A stretch of 64,000 bases of DNA, taken from Mahella australiensis 50-1 BON. GTDB lineage: Bacteria; Bacillota; Clostridia; Mahellales; Mahellaceae. The notes under the pieces were generated by a model, which was not told the origin of the DNA, searched no databases, and worked only from the letters and a program-made list of their open reading frames with translations. Of the stretch, positions 1 through 9,215 are shown one piece after another. Where the stretch lies: assembly GCF_000213255.1 (NCBI RefSeq), contig NC_015520.1, positions 702,001 to 766,000 of the forward strand, read 5' to 3'. Position 1 is the stretch's first letter, and the number at the start of each line of letters is the position of its first letter. Both the position numbers and the translations under genes were made by a program.

Positions 1-123
1 GTCCATGTTGCAGTTGTGCCCGGTGAACCGTTCGGCGACGATCGCTTTGTACGGCTGTCATATGCCACTTCTATAGAACAAATAGAGAAAGGATTGGCGC
101 GCATAGAACAATGCCTGAAATGA
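1..123 (+). CDS. C-terminal end of a class I/II aminotransferase (partial)
   Basis: The window opens inside a reading frame that ends with TGA at 121-123. The last 40 residues include [18 protein letters not shown], which matches the C-terminal end of PLP-dependent aspartate aminotransferase family proteins, where an Arg in the 'RLSYA' segment binds the substrate carboxylate. The catalytic lysine lies upstream of the window, so substrate specificity cannot be judged. It overlaps the start of purB by 4 or 13 bases depending on the purB start, suggesting translational coupling. Confidence 0.75.
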   Translation, partial: VHVAVVPGEPFGDDRFVRLSYATSIEQIEKGLARIEQCLK

Positions 124-1550
124 GAGATATATACGAAAATCCGCTTATAACACGCTATGCCAGTAAGGAAATGGCGCAAAATTTCTCCGATGATAAGAAA
201 TTCAGAACGTGGCGGAAATTGTGGATAGCGTTGGCTGAAGCAGAAAAAGAGCTTGGCCTTGATATAAGCGACGAACAGATAGCCGAGATGAAAGCCCATC
301 AGGACGATATAAACTATGACGTGGCTGAGGCGCGCGAAAAAGAAGTGAGGCATGATGTCATGGCCCATGTATATGCCTATGGCGTCCAATGCCCCACGGC
401 AAAACCCATCATACATCTCGGGGCTACAAGCTGCTATGTAGGCGATAATACCGATATAATACTCATGAGAGACGGTCTTGATATCATAAAGCGTAAGCTC
501 GTGAACTGTATAAATGTCTTAAGCCGTTTTGCCTTGCAATACAAAGACATGCCCACGCTAGGATTTACGCATTTTCAGCCGGCTCAGCCTACTACCGTCG
601 GAAAAAGGGCGTGCCTTTGGATACAAGATCTGTTGATGGATCTGAACCAGTTGGATTTTATCATGGATAACCTTGTGTTGCGCGGTGCTAAGGGTACTAC
701 TGGGACGCAGGCTAGCTTTCTGACACTTTTCGACGGGGATCATGAAAAGGTCAAAATGCTCGATCGACTCATAGCAAAAAAGATGGGCTTTAAAGGTGTG
801 TTTGCAGTTACGGGTCAAACCTACCCCCGAAAGCTGGATTCCAATGTGATTAACGTTTTAAGCGGAATAGCCCAAAGTGCATATAAATTCAGCAACGATA
901 TAAGACTGCTGCAGCATCTTAAGGAGATAGAAGAGCCATTCGAAGAAAAACAGATAGGTTCGTCGGCTATGGCATATAAACGCAATCCCATGCGCAGCGA
1001 ACGTATAGGTTCGTTGGCACGGCATGTGTTGACCATGGCCATGGATCCGGCCATCACGGCTTCTACCCAGTGGCTTGAACGCACGTTGGATGATTCTGCC
1101 AACCGACGCATAGTTATACCGCAGTCATTTCTTGCTGTAGACGCTATATTGCTGCTTTATATCAACGTGGCCGACGGCCTTGTGGTATATCCGGCCATGA
1201 TAGAGCGGCATTTGCGGGAGGAATTGCCTTTTATGGCCACGGAATACATATTGATGGAGGCGGTCAAACGCGGTGGCGACCGTCAGGAGCTTCATGAGCG
1301 CATAAGGCGATACTCTGTAGAAGCTGGTAGGCATGTCAAGGTGGAAGGCAAGGCCAACGATCTTGTAAATATGATAGCATCCGACCCGACGTTCTCTTTA
1401 TCTCGACAAGAGATAGATGCCATAATGGATGCCAAAAACTTTGTGGGCAGAGCGCCGCAGCAGGTCGAGGAATTTATCGGTGAAAATGTTCAATCGGTGC
1501 TTGAAGAATATCGCGCCATATTGGGATTGAAAGCTGGAATCGAAGTGTAA
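111..1550 (+). CDS. purB: Adenylosuccinate lyase
   Basis: The 479-residue protein belongs to the fumarase/aspartase superfamily and should catalyse two steps of purine synthesis: SAICAR to AICAR plus fumarate, and adenylosuccinate to AMP plus fumarate. The family signature appears as [14 protein letters not shown] at about residues 284-297, and the conserved [13 protein letters not shown] segment lies near residue 104. Its length and signature are closer to the longer, animal-type ADSL branch than to the shorter Bacillus PurB of about 430 residues. The ATG at 111 overlaps the preceding aminotransferase; an ATGA-type start at 120 is an alternative and the upstream AAAGGA is far from either. 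No other pur genes are nearby. Confidence 0.93.
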   Translation: MPEMRDIYENPLITRYASKEMAQNFSDDKKFRTWRKLWIALAEAEKELGLDISDEQIAEMKAHQDDINYDVAEAREKEVRHDVMAHVYAYGVQCPTAKPIIHLGATSCYVGDNTDIILMRDGLDIIKRKLVNCINVLSRFALQYKDMPTLGFTHFQPAQPTTVGKRACLWIQDLLMDLNQLDFIMDNLVLRGAKGTTGTQASFLTLFDGDHEKVKMLDRLIAKKMGFKGVFAVTGQTYPRKLDSNVINVLSGIAQSAYKFSNDIRLLQHLKEIEEPFEEKQIGSSAMAYKRNPMRSERIGSLARHVLTMAMDPAITASTQWLERTLDDSANRRIVIPQSFLAVDAILLLYINVADGLVVYPAMIERHLREELPFMATEYILMEAVKRGGDRQELHERIRRYSVEAGRHVKVEGKANDLVNMIASDPTFSLSRQEIDAIMDAKNFVGRAPQQVEEFIGENVQSVLEEYRAILGLKAGIEV

Positions 1551-1557
1551 AAAATAT

Positions 1558-1586
1558 TTGACATCTTTTTAACAAAGTTGTACAAT
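1558..1586 (+). promoter_or_regulatory. Sigma-A type promoter of the serine operon
   Basis: TTGACA at 1558-1563 and TACAAT at 1581-1586 are separated by 17 bases. This lies in the purB to aminotransferase gap and would give a leader of about 70 bases before the GGAGAGGAG ribosome binding site of the next gene. Confidence 0.7.
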
Positions 1587-1661
1587 AAGATAAAGTATTC
1601 GGTAGTGATACAAATATGCGCATGCAGTGTACATTTATAGGAGAGGAGTTTCAGATCGATT

Positions 1662-2816
1662 ATGGAAAGGGATAAATTATTGATGACGCCGGGGCCGACC
1701 ATGATACCGCCAAAGGTGTTACAAGCTATGAGCCGGCAGATTATTCATCATCGCACCAAAGAATTTCAGGCCATATTTACGGAGTTTAATACGAAACTTA
1801 AGACGGTGTTCGATACCAAAAACGATGTGCTTACGTTTGCCAGTTCGGGTACGGGTGCGATGGAAGCCTCCGTCGCCAATCTGTTCTCGCCGGGCGATAA
1901 GGTACTGGTGGGCACGATAGGTGTATTCGGCGATAGATATGTCAAAATAGCCAAAGCTTATGGTTTGGACGTGGATGTCATATCGATGCCATGGGGACAG
2001 GCGCTGGATCCCGAGGATATTAAAAAGCACTTAGAGGAAGACGTGGACAATAAAATAAAGGCTGTTATAGTAACGCATAATGAAACATCCACTGGTGTAA
2101 CCAATGATCTGGAAGCTATAGGGCAAGTATTAAAAGGGCGTCCGCAGCTTCTTGTTGTAGATGCTATAAGTTCTCTAGGTGGCATACCTCTTAAAACCGA
2201 TGAATGGGGAATAGATGTGGTAGTCACTGGTTCACAGAAGGCATTGATGGTTCCTCCGGGTTTATCATTTGCCAGCCTGAGTGACCGTGCGTGGGATGCC
2301 GTGAAACAGTCCAAGTTGCCGAAATTTTATTTCGATTTTCTGGCGTACAGAGAAAAACTGAACGATAACGATACACCTTATACCCCGGCAGTGACTCTCA
2401 TAATAGGCACAAACGTAGCTCTCGATATGATACTGGATGATGGCTTGGATAAGGTATATGCGCGCAACCGTAGATTGGCTGAAGCGACCAGAGCTGCGGC
2501 CAAAGCCATGGGGCTTGAATTATTCGCCGAGCCAACTCACGCATCTGACATAATCACATCGATTAAAGGGCCAGAGGGCATAGATGTAGAAAAAGTCAGA
2601 AAGATAATGAATACTAAATACGATATTATGATAACAGGTGGTCAGGGCAAACTCAAAGGGCAGATATTGCGTATAGGGCATGTAGGGTATGTAGATCAAT
2701 TCGATCTTTTAAAGACGCTTACGGGGTTGGAATACTCTCTAGCTGAAGTAGGTTATCCAGTGCAGATAGGCAGTGGCGTTACGGCGGCTGAGAAGATATT
2801 GAAAGAGGGTGTCTGA
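1662..2816 (+). CDS. Class V aminotransferase (alanine-glyoxylate / serine-pyruvate type)
   Basis: This 384-residue PLP enzyme starts with MERDKLLMTPGPTMIPPKVL, the typical N-terminus of the alanine-glyoxylate/serine-pyruvate aminotransferase family. The PLP-binding lysine is the K in TGSQKALMVPPG at about residue 193. It sits 3 bases upstream of serA. In many Clostridia this pair forms the serine pathway, with the class V enzyme probably taking the place of SerC to convert phosphohydroxypyruvate to phosphoserine. That role is inferred from context; serine-glyoxylate or alanine-glyoxylate transamination is equally compatible with the sequence. The start is supported by GGAGAGGAG about 13 bases upstream. 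Confidence 0.88.
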   Translation: MERDKLLMTPGPTMIPPKVLQAMSRQIIHHRTKEFQAIFTEFNTKLKTVFDTKNDVLTFASSGTGAMEASVANLFSPGDKVLVGTIGVFGDRYVKIAKAYGLDVDVISMPWGQALDPEDIKKHLEEDVDNKIKAVIVTHNETSTGVTNDLEAIGQVLKGRPQLLVVDAISSLGGIPLKTDEWGIDVVVTGSQKALMVPPGLSFASLSDRAWDAVKQSKLPKFYFDFLAYREKLNDNDTPYTPAVTLIIGTNVALDMILDDGLDKVYARNRRLAEATRAAAKAMGLELFAEPTHASDIITSIKGPEGIDVEKVRKIMNTKYDIMITGGQGKLKGQILRIGHVGYVDQFDLLKTLTGLEYSLAEVGYPVQIGSGVTAAEKILKEGV

Positions 2817-2819
2817 CAT

Positions 2820-4415
2820 ATGCGCATATTAGTACCGGAAAAAATTGAAGAAAACGGTTTGGAGATACTCAAGCAAAAGGCCGATGTGGATGTAAGGCTG
2901 GATTTAACCAGGGAACAATTGCTCGAATGTATAGACCAATATGATGCACTCATAGTGAGAAGCGCTACCAAAGTAGATGCAGAGCTTATAAGCCGCGGGA
3001 TTAATCTTAAGGTGATAGGTAGAGCTGGCACTGGCGTGGACAATATAGATGTCGATGCGGCCACCGAAAGGGGTATAATAGTAGTCAACACACCGGACAG
3101 CAATAATATGTCTGCGGCCGAACACTCGATAGCGCTGTTGTTGGCATTATGCCGCAATATACCCCAGGCTTATATGTCCCTTAAAGCGGGCAAATGGGAA
3201 AGAAGTAAGTTTAAGGGCGTCGAGCTTTATGATAAAACCGTCGCCGTACTGGGCCTTGGCCGCATAGGTTCTTTAGTGGCTAGTCGTCTCAAAGCCTTTG
3301 GCATGAACGTCATAGGCTATGACCCTTACATACCACAGGAGCGTTTCGACAGCATGGGAGTGGAAAAGGTTGATTCTATAAATGAAATTATGCAGAGGGC
3401 GGATTTTATAACAGTGCATCTTCCTAAGACAAATGAGACCATGGGCATTATAAGCAAAAAAGAGTTTGATATGGCTAAGAAAGAACTGCGCATAGTCAAT
3501 TGCGCTCGTGGCGGCATAGTGGATGAAAATGCTTTATACGAAGCACTTAAGGCTAAGCGTATAGCAGGTGCAGCTATAGATGTTTTCACCAACGAGCCGA
3601 AAGAAGGTGCCGCCGGAGAAGGATTCAGCCATCCACTGCTCGAATTGGATAACATTGTGTTTACACCGCATCTGGGGGCGTCGACTGTGGAGGCCCAGCG
3701 CAATGTTGGGTTGGCTATAGCCCAGCAGGTGTTGAATGCACTAGAAGGCAATGTTGTGGAAGCTGTTAACCTGCACGGCCTCAATATGAAAGCCGCTACG
3801 CGCCTTGCTCCGTACCTTAATTTAGCTGAGAAGATGGGCCGCATATACTATCAAGTGGAAAGCCTGCCGGCAGAGCAGATAGAACTTGTATATAGCGGCG
3901 ATATATCCAAAGAGGATACGAGGATAATAACCCTGTCGTATCTTACCGGCTTACTGCAACCTGTTACCGATGAACGCGTCAATTTTGTCAATATAGAGAA
4001 AATTATACATGAGAGAGGTATACAGGTCATCGAAAGCAAAAATTCACATGTGGATTATTTTGTTAACCTTATAACGGTCAATGTTAAAAATAAAGAGCGG
4101 ATGATGACATTTGCAGGAACTATTTTTGGCAAAGAAGAACCAAGGATAGTCAACTTTGACGGATTTGAAGTCGATTTTATGCCTACAGAGCATATGCTGA
4201 TGGTGCAAAATATCGACAGGCCGGGTATAATAGGCCAGGTATGTACGATCTTAGGCGATAATAGCATCAATATAGCAAATATGAAGGCCAGCCGCAATAC
4301 CAAGCATGGCATAAACCTAATGGTGCTCGATGTTGACAGCGATATAAGCGATGAAGTGCTCGCCGCCGTAAAAAGGGTTGATGGCGTATTAAAGGCTAAG
4401 GAATTGAATTTGTAA
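2820..4415 (+). CDS. serA: D-3-phosphoglycerate dehydrogenase
   Basis: SerA oxidises 3-phosphoglycerate to 3-phosphohydroxypyruvate with NAD, the first committed step of serine synthesis. The 531-residue length is that of type I enzymes: a split catalytic domain, an NAD-binding Rossmann domain with GLGRIGSLVASRLKAFG near residues 145-161, the ARGGIVDE segment, the catalytic His in PHLGAST, then the intervening (ASB) domain and a C-terminal ACT domain from about residue 457 (QNIDRPGIIGQVCTILG). The ACT domain suggests feedback control by serine. It follows the class V aminotransferase by 3 bases with AGAGGG as ribosome binding site and ends just before a clear terminator. Confidence 0.96.
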   Translation: MRILVPEKIEENGLEILKQKADVDVRLDLTREQLLECIDQYDALIVRSATKVDAELISRGINLKVIGRAGTGVDNIDVDAATERGIIVVNTPDSNNMSAAEHSIALLLALCRNIPQAYMSLKAGKWERSKFKGVELYDKTVAVLGLGRIGSLVASRLKAFGMNVIGYDPYIPQERFDSMGVEKVDSINEIMQRADFITVHLPKTNETMGIISKKEFDMAKKELRIVNCARGGIVDENALYEALKAKRIAGAAIDVFTNEPKEGAAGEGFSHPLLELDNIVFTPHLGASTVEAQRNVGLAIAQQVLNALEGNVVEAVNLHGLNMKAATRLAPYLNLAEKMGRIYYQVESLPAEQIELVYSGDISKEDTRIITLSYLTGLLQPVTDERVNFVNIEKIIHERGIQVIESKNSHVDYFVNLITVNVKNKERMMTFAGTIFGKEEPRIVNFDGFEVDFMPTEHMLMVQNIDRPGIIGQVCTILGDNSINIANMKASRNTKHGINLMVLDVDSDISDEVLAAVKRVDGVLKAKELNL

Positions 4416-4430
4416 GGGTTTATCGTATAA

Positions 4431-4459
4431 AAGGCTCGATTAAAAATCGAGCCTTTTTT
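4431..4459 (+). terminator. Rho-independent terminator after serA
   Basis: AAGGCTCGAT (4431-4440) pairs perfectly with ATCGAGCCTT (4446-4455) around a 5-base loop, followed by a run of T. It ends the serine operon. The T run flows directly into the -35 of the next promoter. Confidence 0.92.
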
Positions 4460-4486
4460 GAATATTATGGCATAGTATGATATAAT
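4458..4486 (+). promoter_or_regulatory. Promoter for yqzL-recO
   Basis: TTGAAT at 4458-4463 and TATAAT at 4481-4486 are 17 bases apart, with TGA directly before the -10 giving an extended -10. The -35 overlaps the T tract of the serA terminator, so the two transcription units abut with no spare sequence. Confidence 0.7.
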
Positions 4487-4569
4487 CAATTCAGAGAAAT
4501 TTTTCATGGCATATGCAGTGATAGACATGGGAAATCTATAGTTATAATCCACAAAAGGGAGGCAATATT

Positions 4570-4713
4570 ATGACTATAGATCAACTGTGGAGGCTTTTTG
4601 AAGAAACGGGAGATATAGGCTATTATTTGTTTTACAAAGCTTTACAGCATGAGAAAGACGAGGATGAGAACATGCCTATACGTGATGATGTGCCGTTAAA
4701 CGATATGAATTAG
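4570..4713 (+). CDS. yqzL: YqzL-like small protein
   Basis: This 47-codon gene encodes MTIDQLWRLFEETGDIGYYL and a short acidic tail. The W-x-LF-x-x-TGDI-x-x-YL pattern and its position directly before recO match the YqzL family of Firmicutes, small proteins of unknown role found between era and recO. GGGAGG at 4556-4562 lies 7 bases from the ATG, an excellent ribosome binding site. It is short enough to be missed by length-based gene calling. era is not adjacent here. Confidence 0.75.
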   Translation: MTIDQLWRLFEETGDIGYYLFYKALQHEKDEDENMPIRDDVPLNDMN

Positions 4714-4737
4714 AAGTAAGAAATGGAGTAATACCGA

Positions 4738-5472
4738 TTGAGCCTGATAAAGACAGAGGCAATTGTTTTAAAGCATATGGATTATCTCGAAGCCGATAGG
4801 ATACTGGTTCTGTTCTCTAAAGAGTTAGGGAAGATTCATGCCATAGCAAAGGGCAGCCGCAGGCCTAAGAGCCGATTTTTAATGGCTAGTGAGATTTTTG
4901 TTTTAGCCGATTATATGTTGTATGAGGGTAAAAACCTTTATACAGTAACTCAAAGCGAAGTAAAATGTACGTTCTTTGAGTTGCGCCAAAACATGAATAA
5001 CCTAGCTTATGCTGCTTATGCTACAAATCTATGCGATGCAGTCATACAAGATGCGGAACCGAATATAAAAGCGTATTACTTGCTTTTAAAAACACTACAA
5101 TTTCTATCCGAGCCTAATACCGATGCTTCATCCCTTGCGCTTATATTTGCCATAAAGCTCATGGATTTTATAGGGTACAGGCCATTGCTCGATCAGTGCT
5201 GCGATTGCGGCAGTGATAATATAAATGGTTCTACGCTGTATTTTAGTCCCATGGCAGGGGGAAGGCTTTGTAGTGACTGTGCTACGAGCAGTAATGACGT
5301 TACCGCAGTAAATCAAGGTTTCATGAATACCGTATCTCATATATTATCCATGAAGATAAGCGATATGAACCGCCTTAAAATGAGCGATGTCTTAAAAAAG
5401 CAGTTGTGGGATGTCTTTAACCAGTATATTTTATCCAGGATAGATAAGCATATCGTGCCCATGAAGCTATAG
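4738..5472 (+). CDS. recO: DNA repair protein RecO
   Basis: RecO helps load RecA onto SSB-coated DNA and anneals complementary strands in the RecFOR recombination pathway. The 244-residue protein begins MSLIKTEAIVLKHMDYLEAD, an OB-fold N-terminus typical of the family, followed by a helical domain. A zinc-ribbon of the CxxC...CxxC type is visible as CCDCGSDN and GGRLCSDC in the C-terminal half. The start is TTG at 4738 with GGAG about 8 bases upstream. It follows yqzL and probably shares its transcript. Confidence 0.92.
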   Translation: MSLIKTEAIVLKHMDYLEADRILVLFSKELGKIHAIAKGSRRPKSRFLMASEIFVLADYMLYEGKNLYTVTQSEVKCTFFELRQNMNNLAYAAYATNLCDAVIQDAEPNIKAYYLLLKTLQFLSEPNTDASSLALIFAIKLMDFIGYRPLLDQCCDCGSDNINGSTLYFSPMAGGRLCSDCATSSNDVTAVNQGFMNTVSHILSMKISDMNRLKMSDVLKKQLWDVFNQYILSRIDKHIVPMKL

Positions 5473-5577
5473 AAACAGGCACTTTATATATATGATAAAA
5501 TAATGTATAATGTTATCAATACGGGCATTAAGCGCGTATAATAAAATGAAATATTTATGTTAACATTGGAGGCGAAT

Positions 5578-6924
5578 ATGGGAAGATTATTTGGCACAGA
5601 TGGCGTAAGAGGCGTCGCTAATACGGAATTGACCTGCGGTTTGGCATTTTCTTTGGGCCAAGCCGGAGCATATGTGCTGGCGGAGGAAAATCCAAGGCCC
5701 CGCATAGTGGTAGCCCGCGATACGCGTGTGTCAGGCGATATGCTAGAGGCGGCTTTGGTGGCTGGCATTTGTTCTGTGGGCGGGGAAGCTCTATGTGTGG
5801 GAGTCATGCCCACGCCGTCAGTGGCTTATCTTACAAGGCTTTATGGAGCTGATGCGGGCGTAGTGATATCGGCTTCACATAATCCTATGGAATATAACGG
5901 TATCAAGTTCTTCAACCGTGATGGCTATAAATTGCCTGATGAATTGGAGGATCGTATAGAATCTATAATATTGGATCAAACGCGGCAAATTCCCATGTGT
6001 GCGGGCGATGCCGTAGGGCGCAGGGTGGTGGTACAAAATGCCGCTGAGGACTATGTGAATTTTCTCAAATCCACCGTTCCTATAGACCTCAAAGGATATA
6101 AGATAGCTGTCGATTGTGCTAATGGGGCTGCTTATAGAGTAGCACCGCTTCTGCTATCCCAGCTCGGTGCCGAAATGATCTGTTTTTTTAACGATCCAGA
6201 CGGTACCAATATAAATCGCAATTGCGGCTCCACCCATCCCAAAGCTTTGCAGGATTATGTGTTGGAAAATGAGGTGGATTTGGGATTGGCCTTTGATGGC
6301 GACGCCGATCGTTTGATCGCTGTAGATGAAAACGGTGTATTGGTCGACGGCGATAAGATAATGGCTATATGCGGTATAGATATGCATGAACGCGGCACCT
6401 TGAAAAAGGATACCGTAGTGGCCACTATTATGAGCAATATAGGTTTGGAAATAGCACTTAAAAATGCCGGTTGCCGTGTAGTCAGGACAGCGGTCGGGGA
6501 CCGCTATGTGCTGGAGAAGATGCTGCAGGAAGATTATTCATTGGGAGGCGAACAATCGGGCCACGTTATATTTCTGGATCATAATACTACCGGCGATGGT
6601 TTAATAACGGCGCTACAGTTGCTGTCGGTCATGGTAAGAAAGAAAAAGAGCTTGGCGCAGCTATCGACTGTAATGAAACAATTCCCCCAGGTATTGGTCA
6701 ATGCAAAAGTAAGCAATGATAAAAAAGAGGTGTATTTGCAATGCGGCGCCATAGCTGAAGAGATAAATAGGATAGAAAAAAAGTTCAATAGCATGGGACG
6801 GGTTGTAATAAGGCCGTCCGGTACCGAACCGCTGGTTAGGGTAATGATAGAAGGGCCTGATATAGACGAGCTGGAGCAGGAGGCCACGCGCTTGGCCGCT
6901 ATAATAGAAGAATACCTAGCCTGA
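5578..6924 (+). CDS. glmM: Phosphoglucosamine mutase
   Basis: GlmM interconverts glucosamine-6-phosphate and glucosamine-1-phosphate for UDP-GlcNAc and cell wall synthesis. The start at 5578 gives the canonical N-terminus MGRLFGTDGVRG and is preceded by TTGGAGGCG at good distance; an upstream in-frame ATG at 5557 is less likely. The phosphoserine sits in VVISASHNPMEYNG (about S100), the magnesium-binding DGDADR at about residues 240-245, and the phosphate-binding RPSGTEPLVRVM near the C-terminus. The length of 448 residues is normal. It is immediately upstream of the glmS ribozyme and glmS, so the GlcN-6-P branch is clustered here. Confidence 0.96.
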   Translation: MGRLFGTDGVRGVANTELTCGLAFSLGQAGAYVLAEENPRPRIVVARDTRVSGDMLEAALVAGICSVGGEALCVGVMPTPSVAYLTRLYGADAGVVISASHNPMEYNGIKFFNRDGYKLPDELEDRIESIILDQTRQIPMCAGDAVGRRVVVQNAAEDYVNFLKSTVPIDLKGYKIAVDCANGAAYRVAPLLLSQLGAEMICFFNDPDGTNINRNCGSTHPKALQDYVLENEVDLGLAFDGDADRLIAVDENGVLVDGDKIMAICGIDMHERGTLKKDTVVATIMSNIGLEIALKNAGCRVVRTAVGDRYVLEKMLQEDYSLGGEQSGHVIFLDHNTTGDGLITALQLLSVMVRKKKSLAQLSTVMKQFPQVLVNAKVSNDKKEVYLQCGAIAEEINRIEKKFNSMGRVVIRPSGTEPLVRVMIEGPDIDELEQEATRLAAIIEEYLA

Positions 6925-6984
6925 TTTTATTTATATAATTGAGAGGGGTGATGTATTTGTAGAGATTATTTATACGATTCGATA

Positions 6985-7135
6985 TAAAAGCGCCGGAACT
7001 CATTTTGAGTTGACGAGGTCAGGGTTTATCGATTTTTCGGCGGGTGCCCTGCGGCATACGGCTGCCGACAAAGGTTCCACAAAAGCAAAAAGCGATTTTT
7101 GCTACAAACGGGACTGGGCCAAAATAGAGGTACAG
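6985..7135 (+). ncRNA. glmS ribozyme/riboswitch
   Basis: The spacer between glmM and glmS contains the conserved blocks of the glucosamine-6-phosphate-activated self-cleaving ribozyme: AAAGCGCCGGAACT (6987-7000), GTTGACGAGGTC, GGGTTTATCGATTTTTCGGC, GGGTGCCCTGCGG, then ACAAACGGGACT near 7104-7115. By homology with characterised glmS ribozymes, cleavage should fall just before the G of GCGCC, between 6989 and 6990. Cleavage leaves a 5'-OH transcript that is degraded, so high GlcN6P lowers GlmS. The remaining bases to 7238 are an AU-rich linker with no other structure that I can support. Confidence 0.95.
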
Positions 7136-7238
7136 CATTTCTAACAAACATTATCATACCATAAATATACATTTGTTTAGCGTATATATGACGAGTGCGT
7201 AATTAAGAATTTAATGGAATAGAAAGGAATAAATATAT

Positions 7239-9059
7239 ATGTGTGGAATAGTTGGATATATTGGCCATCAACAGGCTGTACCAATACTGCTGAATGGCTT
7301 AAAGAGATTAGAATATAGAGGTTATGATTCCGCCGGAGTAGCTGTCTATCAAGGCGATAGCATAGAGGTGATTAAAGCTAAGGGGCGATTGAATGTATTG
7401 GAATCGGCTTTAGCCGGCCGAGAACTTAGAGGTACACTGGGTATAGGACATACCAGATGGGCTACGCATGGCGAGCCGTCTGACGTGAATTCGCATCCGC
7501 ATACGGATGCATCAGGAGAAATCGCTGTGGTACACAATGGTATCATAGAGAATTATATACGCATCAAGCAATGGCTTCAGGAACAAGGAACAAATTTTGT
7601 ATCGGATACCGATACTGAGGTTATAGCTCATCTCATACATCATTTTTATGAAGATGACCTCTTATCTGCGGTGCAGCGAGCCGTATCCTACTTGGAAGGT
7701 TCATATGCTTTGGCTGTGATGTGCAGGCGTGAACCCGATAAGCTTATAGCGGTGCGCAAAGATAGCCCGCTGATAATCGGCCTTGGTGATGGTGAGAATT
7801 TTATAGCATCGGACATACCGGCCATACTTCCTTATACCAGAGAAGTGTATTTTTTGAACGATAAAGAACTAGCTGTCTTAACGTGCGATGGCGTATCTAT
7901 AAAAGACGAATATGGTCGCGATATAAAACGCGATGTATATCATGTTACATGGGATATAGAGGCTGCGGAAAAGGGCGGCTTCGAACATTTTATGCTTAAA
8001 GAAATTCACGAGCAGCCTAAAGCTTTAAGAGATACTATGGCTTCCAGGATAGCGCATGATCTGTCAATAAACCTGCATGATTTGGACGACATAGATATAG
8101 AAAAAGCGGGTAAGCTTTTTATAGTGGCTTGCGGTACGGCATATCATGCCGGTGTTGTGGGCAAATACCTTATAGAACGTATGGCGCGTTTACCTGTGGA
8201 AGTGGATATAGCATCTGAATTCAGATACAGACAACCCATAATATCAAAGGGCGATCTGGCCATCGTTATAAGCCAATCGGGCGAAACGGCCGATACGTTG
8301 GCTGCGCTTCGAGAGCTTAAACGCCAGGGTGCTACCGTCATAGCTATTGCCAATGTAGTGGGCAGCACCATAACGCGTGAGGCGAATAAAGTGTTATATA
8401 CGTGGGCCGGACCCGAGATAGCTGTAGCCTCCACCAAAGCGTATACAACACAACTATTGGTTATAACCATGATAGCATTGTATATGGCTAAACGCAGGGG
8501 TGCTATGAAACAGCGGAACATAGATGATATTGTAAGTGACATAATAAAGCTGCCCGATAAAGCACAAAGCATATTGAATGGCAAAGAAGCGGTGCAGCAC
8601 TATGCGGCACAACATTTCTCCGCACACAGCATATTTTTCATAGGACGTGGATTGGACTACGCATTGGCTATGGAAGGCTCGCTTAAGCTCAAGGAAATAT
8701 CGTATATACATTCAGAGGCATATGCTGCCGGCGAGTTAAAGCATGGCACCATAGCCCTCATAGAACCGGGTACGTTAGTGGTGGCACTGGCTACTCAACC
8801 AGAGCTTTTTGATAAAATGCTCAGCAATATCAAAGAGGTAAAAGCCAGGGGAGCGGTGGTTATGGCTGTGGTACAAGAAGGAAATACAGCAATAGAGGAT
8901 GTCGCCGATTACGTTATCTACTTGCCGGATACAAGTTCGTGGCTTGTGCCGATGTTGGGCGTCATACCACTTCAGTTATTTGCCTATTATACGGCGTTAT
9001 ACAAAGGGTGCGACGTTGACAAACCGAGGAATCTGGCTAAAAGTGTGACTGTGGAATAA
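7239..9059 (+). CDS. glmS: Glutamine--fructose-6-phosphate aminotransferase (isomerizing)
   Basis: GlmS makes glucosamine-6-phosphate from fructose-6-phosphate and glutamine. The 606-residue protein starts MCGIVGYIG with the catalytic Cys2 of the N-terminal Ntn-type glutaminase domain, followed by GIGHTRWATHG. Two SIS sugar-isomerase domains follow (CGTAYHAGVVGKY and SQSGETADTLAALRE; FIGRGLDYALAMEG and SEAYAAGELKHG), and the C-terminus AKSVTVE is the family tail. AAAGGA lies 10 bases before the ATG. Expression should be controlled by the ribozyme just upstream. A terminator follows. Confidence 0.97.
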   Translation: MCGIVGYIGHQQAVPILLNGLKRLEYRGYDSAGVAVYQGDSIEVIKAKGRLNVLESALAGRELRGTLGIGHTRWATHGEPSDVNSHPHTDASGEIAVVHNGIIENYIRIKQWLQEQGTNFVSDTDTEVIAHLIHHFYEDDLLSAVQRAVSYLEGSYALAVMCRREPDKLIAVRKDSPLIIGLGDGENFIASDIPAILPYTREVYFLNDKELAVLTCDGVSIKDEYGRDIKRDVYHVTWDIEAAEKGGFEHFMLKEIHEQPKALRDTMASRIAHDLSINLHDLDDIDIEKAGKLFIVACGTAYHAGVVGKYLIERMARLPVEVDIASEFRYRQPIISKGDLAIVISQSGETADTLAALRELKRQGATVIAIANVVGSTITREANKVLYTWAGPEIAVASTKAYTTQLLVITMIALYMAKRRGAMKQRNIDDIVSDIIKLPDKAQSILNGKEAVQHYAAQHFSAHSIFFIGRGLDYALAMEGSLKLKEISYIHSEAYAAGELKHGTIALIEPGTLVVALATQPELFDKMLSNIKEVKARGAVVMAVVQEGNTAIEDVADYVIYLPDTSSWLVPMLGVIPLQLFAYYTALYKGCDVDKPRNLAKSVTVE

Positions 9060-9072
9060 AGAATTTATAATA

Positions 9073-9128
9073 AGTGTCTCGTAAGGCGTTTGTAGGAATG
9101 AATTTACAAATATTTACGGGGCACTTTT
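9073..9128 (+). terminator. Probable terminator after glmS
   Basis: AGTGTCTCGTAA (9073-9084) pairs with TTACGGGGCACT (9114-9125) with two G-U pairs; a nested TTTGTA/TACAAA stem closes the loop. A short T run follows. Confidence 0.65.
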
Positions 9129-9149
9129 GTATGGTCGCAAATATGGGTG

Positions 9150-9201
9150 TTGACATATTGGGATTACAGATGTAATATTATAATAGTAGACTACATATGT
9201 A
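9150..9201 (+). promoter_or_regulatory. BlaI-type promoter with two TACA-N2-TGTA operators
   Basis: A promoter is visible as TTGACA (9150-9155) and TAATAT (9173-9178) with a 17-base spacer. Two dyads of the TACA..TGTA type bound by BlaI/MecI repressors overlap or follow it: TACAGATGTA at 9165-9174 (in ATTACAGATGTAAT) and TACATATGTA at 9192-9201. Their placement over the -10 and the transcription start is suited to autorepression of the blaI-blaR1 pair. Confidence 0.7.
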
Positions 9202-9215
9202 AGAAGGTAATGTAT

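Noticed and set aside
1551-1661. Riboswitch before the serine operon
   Set aside because: The leader after the promoter is only about 70 bases and shows no conserved glycine, SAM or T-box sequence blocks.
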